From an uncultured Planctomycetia bacterium (GTDB lineage: Bacteria; Planctomycetota; UBA1135; GCA-002686595): a stretch of DNA of 6,261 bases. This document shows positions 1 through 5,955 of this stretch, one piece after another (the first letter of the stretch is position 1; every line of letters starts with the position of its first letter). The notes under the pieces were generated by a model. It did no database searches, was not told the DNA's origin, and saw only the letters and a program-made list of their open reading frames with translations. The translations under genes and the position numbers were made by a program. Location of the stretch: the NCBI GenBank assembly GCA_937952135.1, contig CALFYL010000199.1:1-6261 (forward strand). The letters run 5' to 3'.

Positions 1-178
1 CGAAGTACAGCGCCATCGGCGTCGCGGGCTCGCTCGGCGCGGGCGCGGCCGTCGGCTCGGCGCTCGGATCGACGCTCGGGCCGACGCTAGGCGCGCCGCT
101 GGAGCCGGTGTTGCTGAAAGCGGACAGCGCCAGGGCGCCGCCGGTGAAGCTCACGAGAAGGAACGTCGCGCGGATCAT
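1..178 (-). CDS. Secreted protein with signal peptide and Pro/Ser/Ala-rich linker, 5' part only
   Basis: The first 59 codons of a minus-strand gene that continues past the left edge. Translation from the ATG at 178 begins MIRATFLLVSFTGGALALSA, a typical Sec signal peptide: a short basic start (Arg3), a hydrophobic core over residues 4-18, and possible signal peptidase I sites after Ala17 (A-L-A) or Ala20 (L-S-A). A low-complexity stretch follows (residues 23-54) made of four-residue units such as APSV, GPSV, DPSA and EPTA, which looks like a flexible linker between the export signal and a mature domain outside the window. The product is therefore probably exported; its function cannot be told. 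No good Shine-Dalgarno sequence lies upstream of 178, so the start rests on the signal peptide and on composition. It is transcribed divergently from the kinase at 405 and may share its promoter region. Codon-position GC is high, as in the neighbouring genes. Confidence 0.65.
   Translation of the reverse strand, partial: MIRATFLLVSFTGGALALSAFSNTGSSGAPSVGPSVDPSAEPTAAPAPSEPATPMALYF
49..96. repeat. 12-bp degenerate tandem repeat in the linker of the secreted protein
   Basis: Four adjacent 12-bp units of the type cgctcggatcga, cgctcgggccga and cgctaggcgcgc (61-72, 73-84, 85-96), with a looser copy at 49-60. Read on the minus strand they encode the P-S-V/A-x tetrapeptide units of the linker. The period is a multiple of three, so copy-number change would lengthen or shorten the linker without a frameshift. 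Confidence 0.5.
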
Positions 179-404
179 GATGGAGTGGGGGCTCGAGGGG
201 ACATGGAACTGCCACGTAGCGGGCCGTCGCCTTCGCAGCAGAGGTCGCGCCGGCTTCCAGGGGGCCCGGCGTTCGCGAGCCCATCCGTCCTCTGCCGCGC
301 AGGCACGACACGGGATCCCGAAAAAAACTGCGCCACCCGGCGCGTGGGTTTGGCCGAGCGTGGGGTTGCTGCGGGCGCGCCCATGCGCGGAGACTGGGCC
401 GCAG
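179..404. promoter_or_regulatory. Divergent intergenic region between secreted-protein gene and kinase gene
   Basis: These 226 bp lie between two divergent start codons and must hold the promoters for both. I see no convincing -35/-10 pair. Visible landmarks are a perfect 10-bp palindrome cgggatcccg (311-320) directly followed by seven A residues (321-327), an unusual AT-rich run in this GC-rich DNA that could act as an UP-like or bending element. A GGAG at 389-392 lies 12 nt before the kinase ATG, rather far for a strong ribosome binding site. The region stays open in the kinase frame, but translated it gives Arg/Pro-rich sequence with no domain character. Confidence 0.4.
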
Positions 405-3400
405 ATGTTCGACGATCCGATCAAGGCGCGAGGCGACGCGCGCGGCGACTCGCGTGTCCTGCGGCTCTTCGCCGCCGGCAGCGAGCTCCCGCCCGCCGAG
501 CGCGCCGCGTTCCTCGAGGAACACTGCGGTGGCGACGACGCGCTCCGCCGCGAGGTCGCCGAGCTCCTGGAGATCGAGTCCGGCGAGCTCGGTGTGTTCC
601 TCGCCACGCCCGCCGTCGCCGGGCCGCCCACGCTCGGCGCGCTCGAAATCCCCGCGGTCCCCGCGGCGTTCCCGGCCGTCCCCGCCGCCTCTTCCATTTC
701 CGCCGAGGACCTCGCCCGCGTCTCCGTCGCACCGCGCATCGCCGGCTACGAGGACTTCGAGCTGATCGCGCAGGGCGGCATGGGCGCGGTTTTTCGCGCG
801 CGCCAAGTAGCTCCCGTGCGGCGCACGGTCGCCGTCAAGGTCATCCGCCCAGGCGCAGACTCCGGCGCGTTGCTGCGACGCTTCGAGGCCGAACGCCAGG
901 CGCTCGCGCTGATGAGCCATCCCTTCATCGCCGCCGTGCACGACGCCGGCGTCGACGAGCTCGGACGGCCGTACATCGCCATGGAGTACGTCGACGGCGC
1001 GCCGATCCACGAGCACTGCGCGCGCGAACGGCTGTCGCTCGAGGAGCGTCTCGCGCTGTTCCTCGAAGTGTGCGAGGGCGTCGACCACGCGCATCGCCGC
1101 GGCGTGCTGCACCGCGACCTCAAGCCCTCGAACGTGCTCGTGTGCCGAGCCGGCGATCGCTTCATCCCGAAGTTGATCGACTTCGGCATCGCGAAGGCGC
1201 TCGAAGGCTCGCTCGGCGATGAGTCGCTCTACACGCTCGAGGGCACGCTGCTCGGCACGCCCGAGTACATGAGCCCCGAGCGACTCGAAGGGCCGGCGAG
1301 CCGTGTCGACACGCGCTCGGACGTGTACGCGCTCGGCGTGATGCTGTACGAGCTGCTCGCGCAGGCGCGGCCGATCGCTCCCGAACGTTTGCAGGAGAGC
1401 GGGATCGTCAAGCTGCACAAGATCCTGATCGAGGAGGAGCCGCCGAAGCCGAGCGAGCGCTTGAGCGAGCTGCTCGCGACAGGAGGCGAGGCCGCGGCGC
1501 GCCTCGCCGACCCCGCGCGCTGGATGCGCCGCCTCGAAGGCGATCTCGACTGGGTCGTGATGAAGGCGCTCGCCAAGGAGCCCGAGCAGCGCTATCGCTC
1601 AGCGCACGAACTCGCGGCCGACATCGAGCACTTCCTCGCCGACCGACCGGTGAGCGCCGGGCCGCCGAGCGGGCTGTACCTCGCGCGCAAGTTCGCGCGA
1701 CGGCACCGCGCCACGGTCATCGCGGCCGCGCTGGTGTTGCTGTCGCTGGTCGTTGGCCTCTTCGGCACGCTGTGGTTCCTAGCTGCGTCCCTTCGCAGCG
1801 AGGCGGACGCGAAGCAGCGCGCGACGGAGGCCGAACAAGCGCGGCGCAAGGCGGAGGGCTCGCGGCTCGCGATCGAGGCCGCGATGCTGGCCGTGGAGAA
1901 GCCGAATCAGGCGCTCCTGCTCGCGCTGGAGGCCGCCGAGCTCACGGACGCCGCCGCGGTCCATCAGACGATCCACGTGGCGCTGCCGCACCACAGCCAG
2001 GTCGCGCAGCCCATGGGCCACGACTACGGCACGCGCCAGGCGCTCTACCTCGCGGATGGTCGCCTGCTCACGCGCGGCGTCGACCCGTTCGTCTGCTTGT
2101 GGGATCCCGACGCGGGGGCTCTCGTGCGGCGCTTCGGCGGCGACTGGTCGCGGATCGTCGCCATGGCGCTCGACGAAGCGCAGGCGCGGCTCGCGACGGT
2201 CACGGAGGACGGCGCTGCGCGGGTTTGGAACGTGGAGACCGGCGAGGGTGTCGCATGCGCCGTCAAGCGCGACGCGACAGCGACCGCGGTCGCCATCTCG
2301 CCGGACGGCGCGCGCTGCGCAGCGGGCTTTGCAGATGGAGTTGCGCTCGTCTTCGACGCGCGGACGGGCGCTGTCGAGCACGAACTCACTGCGCCCGGCG
2401 CGCGCGTCCTCGACCTGGCGTTCGATCCGTCGGGACGGCGCGTGGCGCTGCGCTCGCTGGACAGCCCGACGCAGATCTTCGACGCGAACACCGGCTCGAT
2501 GGCGCTCGAACTTGCGCCGTGCGCCGGTCGCGACTTGATCGGCGAAGGCGACGAGAGCCTCGTCCGCTTCTCTCCGCGCGGCGAGTGGATCCTCAACACC
2601 TCGAGCAACGGCGGCCGCGGTTCGAGCGTCGACACGCTGGCCGGCGAGCGCGTCTTGGAGCTCGCGGGCGCGCGCGATGCGGCGTTCGTGGGCGACGATC
2701 GGCTGTTCTTCGCGCGCGACGGCGGCTTCGGGTTCGCCACGCTCACGACCGGCGAAGTCGCGGAGCATCACGGGCCCGCCGGCGAGGAGGCGCACGTGCT
2801 TGAAGCCTCGCCCGACGGCCGGGTCGCGGTCGCGGTCGACCAGCGCAATGACCTGTGCATCGTCGACCTCGCTGGGGCGCGGGTCGTGCGGCGGTTGCGC
2901 GGGGAGAGCGACAAGAGCGCACGCTTCGTCGATGTCGCGTTCCATCCCGACGGCGAGCGTGTCGCGACGACCGGGCAGACTCTCCGCATCTGGCGGATCG
3001 AGCCCGAGTTCGCGCCGTTCGACGTGCCGGGCGAGCTGTTGCCGTTCGACTCCGTCGCGCTGGCCTCGGCCGAAGAGACGCTGATCCTCACGCGCAGCGG
3101 CCCGAAGGACGCGCCCGTGTTCGAGCTGTGGAGCCTCGAGCGACGCCACCGGCTGGCCGTGTTCGAGCCCGGCCTGCGCGAGCTACTGCTCTCACCGCGT
3201 GCGGATCGCCTCGTCGGCATCGAGCGCGCGCGAGAGGGCGCTACGGAGGCCGAGTCGGAGCACGCTGTCGTGTTCGACCTCGGAGGACGACGCCTCCACG
3301 TGCTCGAGCTGCCGCCGCGGATGGTGAGCTTCGAGATCCGGCCCGACGGCCGGCAGTTCGCGGTCTCGCACGGGGACCCGCGCGCCGCGGACGTGACGTT

Positions 3401-4415
3401 CTACGACCTCGAGGGCGGCGCGACGCTCGACACGATCCGGCTGCGTGTCGACTTGCCGTCGGCGCTGGACCACGTGACGCCGAACGAGGCGATCCTGCGG
3501 CGCGAGCACTCCTACAGCACGACCGTGTTCGACCGGCGAAGCGGGGAGTTGGTCGCGCGCGCGCTCGGCCCCGACCACTCGTCGCACACGATGCGCGCGC
3601 TCAGCCCCGACGGCCGCACGCTGCTGGTGGTCGACGGCGGGCTGAAGGCGTGGGGGTGGCGCCTCGCCGATGGCCGTGCAGGCCCCGACGCGATCCCGCT
3701 CGCGCGCTACCGCAACCTCGTCTTCACGCTCGACTGGGCAGCGGGCTTCGCCGAGCGCGGAGAGGGTCGCGAACTTGCTTGGGTGAAGTGTGCGAACGAG
3801 GTCCACCTCTTCGATCCCGCGACCTCGACTCCGTTTTCAGTGATCCGCCTCGAAGACGCCTGCGCTGCCGTCGCGCTGAGCGTCGACGGACGCGCGCTGA
3901 TCACGGTCACCAAGAAGGGACGCTGCCAGCGCTGGCCGCTCGACACCGTCGCGGTGGCGCGGCGGCTCGCGGTCGGTTGCTCGAGTGCGCGCGACCTCGA
4001 GAACTTCCAGGTCGGGACGCCCGAAGAGCGGCGGGCGCGAGAGAAGGAGTTCCAACGTGGCCGACTCACGCCGAACGGGCACGCGCAGCTCGGCGAGCTC
4101 GCACTCGCGGAGGGCGACCTCGACGAGGCCGTCGCGTGCTACGAGCGCGCGTGGGAGCTGCAGCCGCTGCGGCTCGACTACGACCTCTACCTGCGCGCGG
4201 CGGAGCTCCTGTGCCGCCGGTCGGCGCTGCCCGATCGCGCGCGTGCGCAGACCGCCGTCGACCGGGCGCGTGCGGTCCAGGCGCTCGAGCAAGCGCTGCG
4301 CTTCGGGGCCACTCCGGCCGACGTCGCCGGCGTGCCTGGCGTGGAGCGCCTGCGCGGCGAACCGGGCGCTGAGCCGCTACTTCCGCGCTCACCCGAGCCG
4401 TCGCCGACGAAGTAG
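405..4415 (+). CDS. Membrane Ser/Thr protein kinase with C-terminal WD40-like propellers and TPR
   Basis: A 1336-residue Hanks-type kinase of the PknB/PrkC superfamily, expected to phosphorylate Ser/Thr on partner proteins at the membrane. The N-terminal 60 residues carry the LPPAERAAFLEEHCGG segment common at the start of planctomycete-type kinases, followed by a Pro/Ala linker (about 66-105). The kinase domain spans about 116-413. It has a glycine loop AQGGMG (first Gly replaced by Ala122), ATP lysine K145, alpha-C E163, catalytic HRDLKPSN (D238, N243), DFG at 259-261, SPE ending at E292 and D306; all catalytic residues are present, so it should be active. The GDLDWVVMKAL motif (379-389) marks the subfamily. 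One TM helix (436-461) is followed by a charged coiled coil (464-498). About 14-15 propeller-like strands end in motifs such as VCLWD (563), ARVW (605), LRIW (860) and FELW (906), then a TPR (1225-1256). The ATG at 405 is chosen because family similarity begins there. An in-frame ATG at 108 would overlap the divergent gene. The sigma gene lies 58 bp downstream. Ligand and substrates are unknown. Confidence 0.93.
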   Translation: MFDDPIKARGDARGDSRVLRLFAAGSELPPAERAAFLEEHCGGDDALRREVAELLEIESGELGVFLATPAVAGPPTLGALEIPAVPAAFPAVPAASSISAEDLARVSVAPRIAGYEDFELIAQGGMGAVFRARQVAPVRRTVAVKVIRPGADSGALLRRFEAERQALALMSHPFIAAVHDAGVDELGRPYIAMEYVDGAPIHEHCARERLSLEERLALFLEVCEGVDHAHRRGVLHRDLKPSNVLVCRAGDRFIPKLIDFGIAKALEGSLGDESLYTLEGTLLGTPEYMSPERLEGPASRVDTRSDVYALGVMLYELLAQARPIAPERLQESGIVKLHKILIEEEPPKPSERLSELLATGGEAAARLADPARWMRRLEGDLDWVVMKALAKEPEQRYRSAHELAADIEHFLADRPVSAGPPSGLYLARKFARRHRATVIAAALVLLSLVVGLFGTLWFLAASLRSEADAKQRATEAEQARRKAEGSRLAIEAAMLAVEKPNQALLLALEAAELTDAAAVHQTIHVALPHHSQVAQPMGHDYGTRQALYLADGRLLTRGVDPFVCLWDPDAGALVRRFGGDWSRIVAMALDEAQARLATVTEDGAARVWNVETGEGVACAVKRDATATAVAISPDGARCAAGFADGVALVFDARTGAVEHELTAPGARVLDLAFDPSGRRVALRSLDSPTQIFDANTGSMALELAPCAGRDLIGEGDESLVRFSPRGEWILNTSSNGGRGSSVDTLAGERVLELAGARDAAFVGDDRLFFARDGGFGFATLTTGEVAEHHGPAGEEAHVLEASPDGRVAVAVDQRNDLCIVDLAGARVVRRLRGESDKSARFVDVAFHPDGERVATTGQTLRIWRIEPEFAPFDVPGELLPFDSVALASAEETLILTRSGPKDAPVFELWSLERRHRLAVFEPGLRELLLSPRADRLVGIERAREGATEAESEHAVVFDLGGRRLHVLELPPRMVSFEIRPDGRQFAVSHGDPRAADVTFYDLEGGATLDTIRLRVDLPSALDHVTPNEAILRREHSYSTTVFDRRSGELVARALGPDHSSHTMRALSPDGRTLLVVDGGLKAWGWRLADGRAGPDAIPLARYRNLVFTLDWAAGFAERGEGRELAWVKCANEVHLFDPATSTPFSVIRLEDACAAVALSVDGRALITVTKKGRCQRWPLDTVAVARRLAVGCSSARDLENFQVGTPEERRAREKEFQRGRLTPNGHAQLGELALAEGDLDEAVACYERAWELQPLRLDYDLYLRAAELLCRRSALPDRARAQTAVDRARAVQALEQALRFGATPADVAGVPGVERLRGEPGAEPLLPRSPEPSPTK

Positions 4416-4473
4416 CGCGACCGGGTGGATGGCCCGTCCGCCAGCGCGTGGTGCGGGTACCTTTGGGGTCGGG

Positions 4474-5055
4474 ATGAGCACCACCGACATCACCCTCGCG
4501 CTGGCCCGCGCCGAACGCGATGAGCCCGGCGCTGCGGAGCAGTTGTGGGAGCTCGTCTACGCGGACCTGCGCCAGCTCGCGGCGGCCCGGCTGGCCCAGC
4601 TCGCGCCCGGGCAGACGATGCAGGCGACCGCGCTCGTCCACGAGTTCTGGATCCGGCTCGACGAAGGAAACCACCACGGCTGGCAGAGCCGCGCGCACTT
4701 CTTCGGCGCCGCCGCGCGCTCGATGCGCAACATCATGATCGATCAGGCGCGCCGCAAGCGGCGCCTGCGCCGCGGCGCCGATCGCGAACGCGTCCCGCTC
4801 GCCCCCGACCTCGTCGCCGATCCCGACTCGGGCGTGGGGGGGAGCGCCGACGCCGTCGACGTTCTCGCACTCGACGAGGCGCTCACAGCGCTCGCGGCCG
4901 AGTACGAACGCCCCGCGCGTGTGATGCAGCTCCGCTACTTCGCGGGCCTCTCGATCGAAGCCATCGCGGAACTCGAGAACGTCGCGCCACGCACCATCGA
5001 CCGCGACTTCCTCTTCGCGCGCGCGTGGCTGCGGCGGCGGCTCGACCGCGGGTAG
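4474..5055 (+). CDS. ECF-family RNA polymerase sigma factor (Sigma70_ECF / TIGR02999-like)
   Basis: A 193-residue sigma factor that would direct core RNA polymerase to a specific promoter set. Region sigma-2 covers about residues 5-100, with the family signature PGQTMQATALVHEFWIRLDE (45-64), then HFFGAAARSMRNIMIDQARR (76-93 region). A short acidic linker (111-128) joins sigma-4 at about 131-190, where VMQLRYFAGLSIEAIAELEN and PRTIDRDFLFARAWLRRRL (171-190 region) form the DNA-binding helix-turn-helix. The start at 4474 matches the usual family start, with a weak GGGG at 4465-4468 as ribosome binding site. An in-frame ATG at 4429 would add 15 low-complexity residues and is less likely. The gene follows the large kinase by 58 bp on the same strand, with no terminator between them, so co-transcription is likely. 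No anti-sigma gene is present. In families of this type, kinases are thought to control the sigma factor in place of an anti-sigma; that role is inferred here. Confidence 0.93.
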   Translation: MSTTDITLALARAERDEPGAAEQLWELVYADLRQLAAARLAQLAPGQTMQATALVHEFWIRLDEGNHHGWQSRAHFFGAAARSMRNIMIDQARRKRRLRRGADRERVPLAPDLVADPDSGVGGSADAVDVLALDEALTALAAEYERPARVMQLRYFAGLSIEAIAELENVAPRTIDRDFLFARAWLRRRLDRG

Positions 5056-5101
5056 GCGCCGAGGGCGCGAAGTTCGAGAGCTTTGGCGTGCTGAGCGGGC
5101 C

Positions 5102-5221
5102 AGTTTCCGAGCCGCTTGTCGATGGACTCGCGTCCGGGAGGCGCACTACGCCGGCATCATCGTCGCACCGGCGGTCGGCCAGAGCGTGAGCGCACTCGGT
5201 GTTGCCCTCGCTGACACGTGA
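5102..5221 (+). pseudogene. Possible C-terminal remnant of a PIN-like (DUF5615-type) toxin
   Basis: In the frame ending at TGA 5219-5221, the translation contains REAHYAGIIVAPAVGQSV, preceded by SFRAACRWTRV. This resembles the last strand and helix of DUF5615/PIN-like toxins, where an F-x-x-L-x-x-x-W segment is followed by a 'REHHAGIIxxP...SVG' type ending. There is no start codon with a plausible N-terminal half: upstream in this frame the sequence runs into the end of the sigma gene and codes for Arg-rich noise. The similarity is from memory and short, so this is a tentative call. It gains some weight from the DUF433 antitoxin 143 bp downstream, whose usual partner is a DUF5615 toxin. Alternatively it is chance coding-like sequence in GC-rich DNA. 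Confidence 0.28.
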
Positions 5222-5352
5222 GGCCTGGCAACGGCAACGGACTCAGCCGTCGCGTGGCTTCCTGCAGGCCGGCGCGACAAGTCAGGTACGCCAGACCGAG
5301 GCGCCGTCACCGCGTGCGCAAGCACGACCGCGTCCACCAGGACGATGAGTGC

Positions 5353-5358
5353 TAGACT
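5353..5358 (+). promoter_or_regulatory. Candidate -10 element (TAGACT) for a leaderless antitoxin transcript
   Basis: TAGACT fits the TANNNT consensus of a housekeeping -10 box. It ends 6 bases before the ATG at 5365, so transcription would begin at or next to the start codon, giving a leaderless mRNA. This fits the absence of any Shine-Dalgarno sequence in front of the DUF433 gene. No recognisable -35 (TTGACA-like) hexamer lies 16-18 bp upstream. The call is an inference from spacing and consensus only. Confidence 0.35.
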
Positions 5359-5364
5359 GAAGTC

Positions 5365-5595
5365 ATGGACCTGTCCTTGCTGCAACGCATCACGGTCGAG
5401 CCGGGCAAATGTGGTGGTCGGCCGTGCATCCGGGGCAAGCGCATGCGAGTGACGGACGTCCTCGAGTTGCTGGCCAGCGGCGCTTCGGTCGAGGAGATCG
5501 TCGAGGACTACCCAACCCTCGAGCGCGATGACGTGCTCGCCGCGATTGCCTACGCAGCGCTCCAAACCAGCCACACCGTCATCCGCGTGGCGTGA
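5365..5595 (+). CDS. DUF433 domain protein, VapB-like antitoxin, probably orphan
   Basis: A complete 76-residue protein that is almost entirely one DUF433 domain (PF04255). It shows the diagnostic ITVEPGKCGGRPCIRGKRM at residues 9-27, then VTDVLELLASGASVEEIVED (29-48) and YPTLERDDVLAAIAYAA (49-65), a helix-turn-helix-like fold. Members are the antitoxin half of type II toxin-antitoxin modules: they neutralise a PIN-like DUF5615 toxin and probably bind their own promoter. The length is normal for the family. The start at 5365 is the only sensible one, and a TAGACT box at 5353 suggests leaderless expression. The stop overlaps the GTG of the expected toxin reading frame by four bases (GTGA, 5592-5595), the usual translational coupling, but that toxin frame stops after 13 codons. 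This gene therefore looks intact while its partner is lost. It may now be neutral, or it may cross-neutralise a related toxin elsewhere; that is inference. Confidence 0.9.
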   Translation: MDLSLLQRITVEPGKCGGRPCIRGKRMRVTDVLELLASGASVEEIVEDYPTLERDDVLAAIAYAALQTSHTVIRVA

Positions 5596-5633
5596 AGTTC
5601 CTGGCCGACAATCAACTCAAGCATGGATCTTGA
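5592..5633 (+). pseudogene. N-terminal stump of DUF5615 (PIN-like) toxin gene
   Basis: From the GTG at 5592, which overlaps the antitoxin stop as GTGA, the reading frame gives MKFLADNQLKHGS and then TGA (5631-5633). MKFLADNQL is the characteristic beginning of DUF5615/Mut7-C-like toxins, normally M-K-F/I-L-x-D-E/N-N/Q-L-P, and Asp6 would be the first acidic residue of the PIN-type active site. A full toxin is about 110-120 residues; here only about nine matching codons remain before the sequence changes character. This is most simply a deletion or recombination that removed the rest of the toxin, with the breakpoint near 5618-5623. The resulting 13-residue peptide cannot be an RNase. The N-terminal match plus the overlap and the correct strand make the call fairly good in spite of its shortness. 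Confidence 0.6.
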
Positions 5634-5840
5634 GCACTTCATCTACGTCACGATCCGAGGCGCGGTTCAGCCGCTGGAGCGCGCAGCGCGCTTCGAGCTT
5701 TGCTCCCGACGCTCGAAGCTCCCTCGGGCTCTGAACTGCAATACTCGCGCAATGGCGTGGAGCTGATGGATGTGCTGACCGCTGCTGGTTGGGCCCTCGA
5801 GCAGCCCCGTTCCTCGATGCATCCCTACTTCGAGGTGTAG
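5623..5840 (+). pseudogene. Small frameshifted or internally deleted ORF of unknown function
   Basis: The ATG at 5623 opens MDLEHFIYVTIRGAVQPLER, a protein-like sequence with alternating strand character. After about residue 25 (near 5697) this frame turns to Arg/Ser-rich noise and stops at 5764-5766 (47 codons). In the other frame, starting about 5697 and ending at TAG 5838-5840, the sequence is again protein-like: LLPTLEAPSGSELQYSRNG and further to a C-terminus HPYFEV. One indel near 5690-5700 would join both halves into a protein of about 72 residues. Alternatively, an internal deletion has removed the middle of a longer one. I have an unverified recollection of small bacterial proteins that begin M-x-L-x-H-F-x-Y-V-T-I and end near GAPxGSxLxY, which would favour the deletion. 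It begins within the toxin stump, 28 bp after the antitoxin stop. No ribosome binding site is evident. Function is not recognised. Confidence 0.35.
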
Positions 5841-5897
5841 TGGGGCCCGGACGTTCGGGTCGCTACGAGATTCCTGGCCACCGCGGTGAATAACGAC

Positions 5898-5933
5898 CGC
5901 GGCCAGCGCGATCAGGCGCTGGCCGCGACTTTT
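5898..5933. terminator. Strong hairpin terminator between convergent units
   Basis: A perfect 12-bp inverted repeat, cgcggccagcgc (5898-5909) and gcgctggccgcg (5916-5927), encloses a 6-base loop, gatcag. On the plus strand it is followed by ACTTTT (5928-5933), a short T tract, so it can stop transcription coming from the antitoxin side. On the minus strand it begins 29 bases after the clpB stop and is followed by GTCGTTATT, weakly T-rich. It could therefore serve both convergent units and most likely is the clpB terminator. Confidence 0.75.
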
Positions 5934-5955
5934 CGTCGGCAGTGCGTGAGCCAGC

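Larger units (their letters stand above)
5056..5364. other. Gene-poor 309-bp stretch between sigma factor and antitoxin
   Basis: No complete gene is visible on either strand. The minus-strand reading that stays open across 5146-5574 is an antisense shadow of the DUF433 gene and has no domain character. The only protein-like stretch is the possible toxin C-terminus at 5102-5221 (separate entry). A small hairpin with a 5-bp stem (5056-5060 with 5064-5068) just after the sigma stop has no T tract and is a poor terminator. Positions 5222-5340 show nothing I can interpret. Confidence 0.5.

Noticed and set aside
311..327. Palindrome cgggatcccg followed by A7 as a terminator or operator
   Set aside because: A perfect palindrome with no loop cannot form a good terminator hairpin, and there is no second copy to support an operator. 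It is kept only as a landmark in the intergenic entry.
108..404. Kinase reading frame extends upstream to an ATG at 108
   Set aside because: The added 99 residues are Arg/Pro-rich with no domain features and would overlap the start of the divergent signal-peptide gene by 71 bases. Family-like sequence begins at the ATG at 405.
87..1418. Long minus-strand open frames antisense to the kinase (87-1418, 1779-3149, 3192-3806)
   Set aside because: They are rich in Arg, Ala, Glu and Asp with no recognisable domain, and mirror the codon bias of the kinase gene, which is typical of antisense shadows in GC-rich DNA.
3985..4473. Upstream extension of the sigma factor frame to 3985
   Set aside because: This part overlaps the kinase C-terminus in another frame and is Ser/Arg-rich noise. 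The sigma-2 domain starts right after the ATG at 4474.
5056..5068. Hairpin directly after the sigma factor stop (5-bp stem, 3-base loop)
   Set aside because: Short stem and no following T tract, so it is not a convincing intrinsic terminator.
5146..5574. 142-codon minus-strand frame opposite the DUF433 gene
   Set aside because: No domain or motif, and it is fully explained as the antisense of a clear DUF433 gene plus intergenic sequence.
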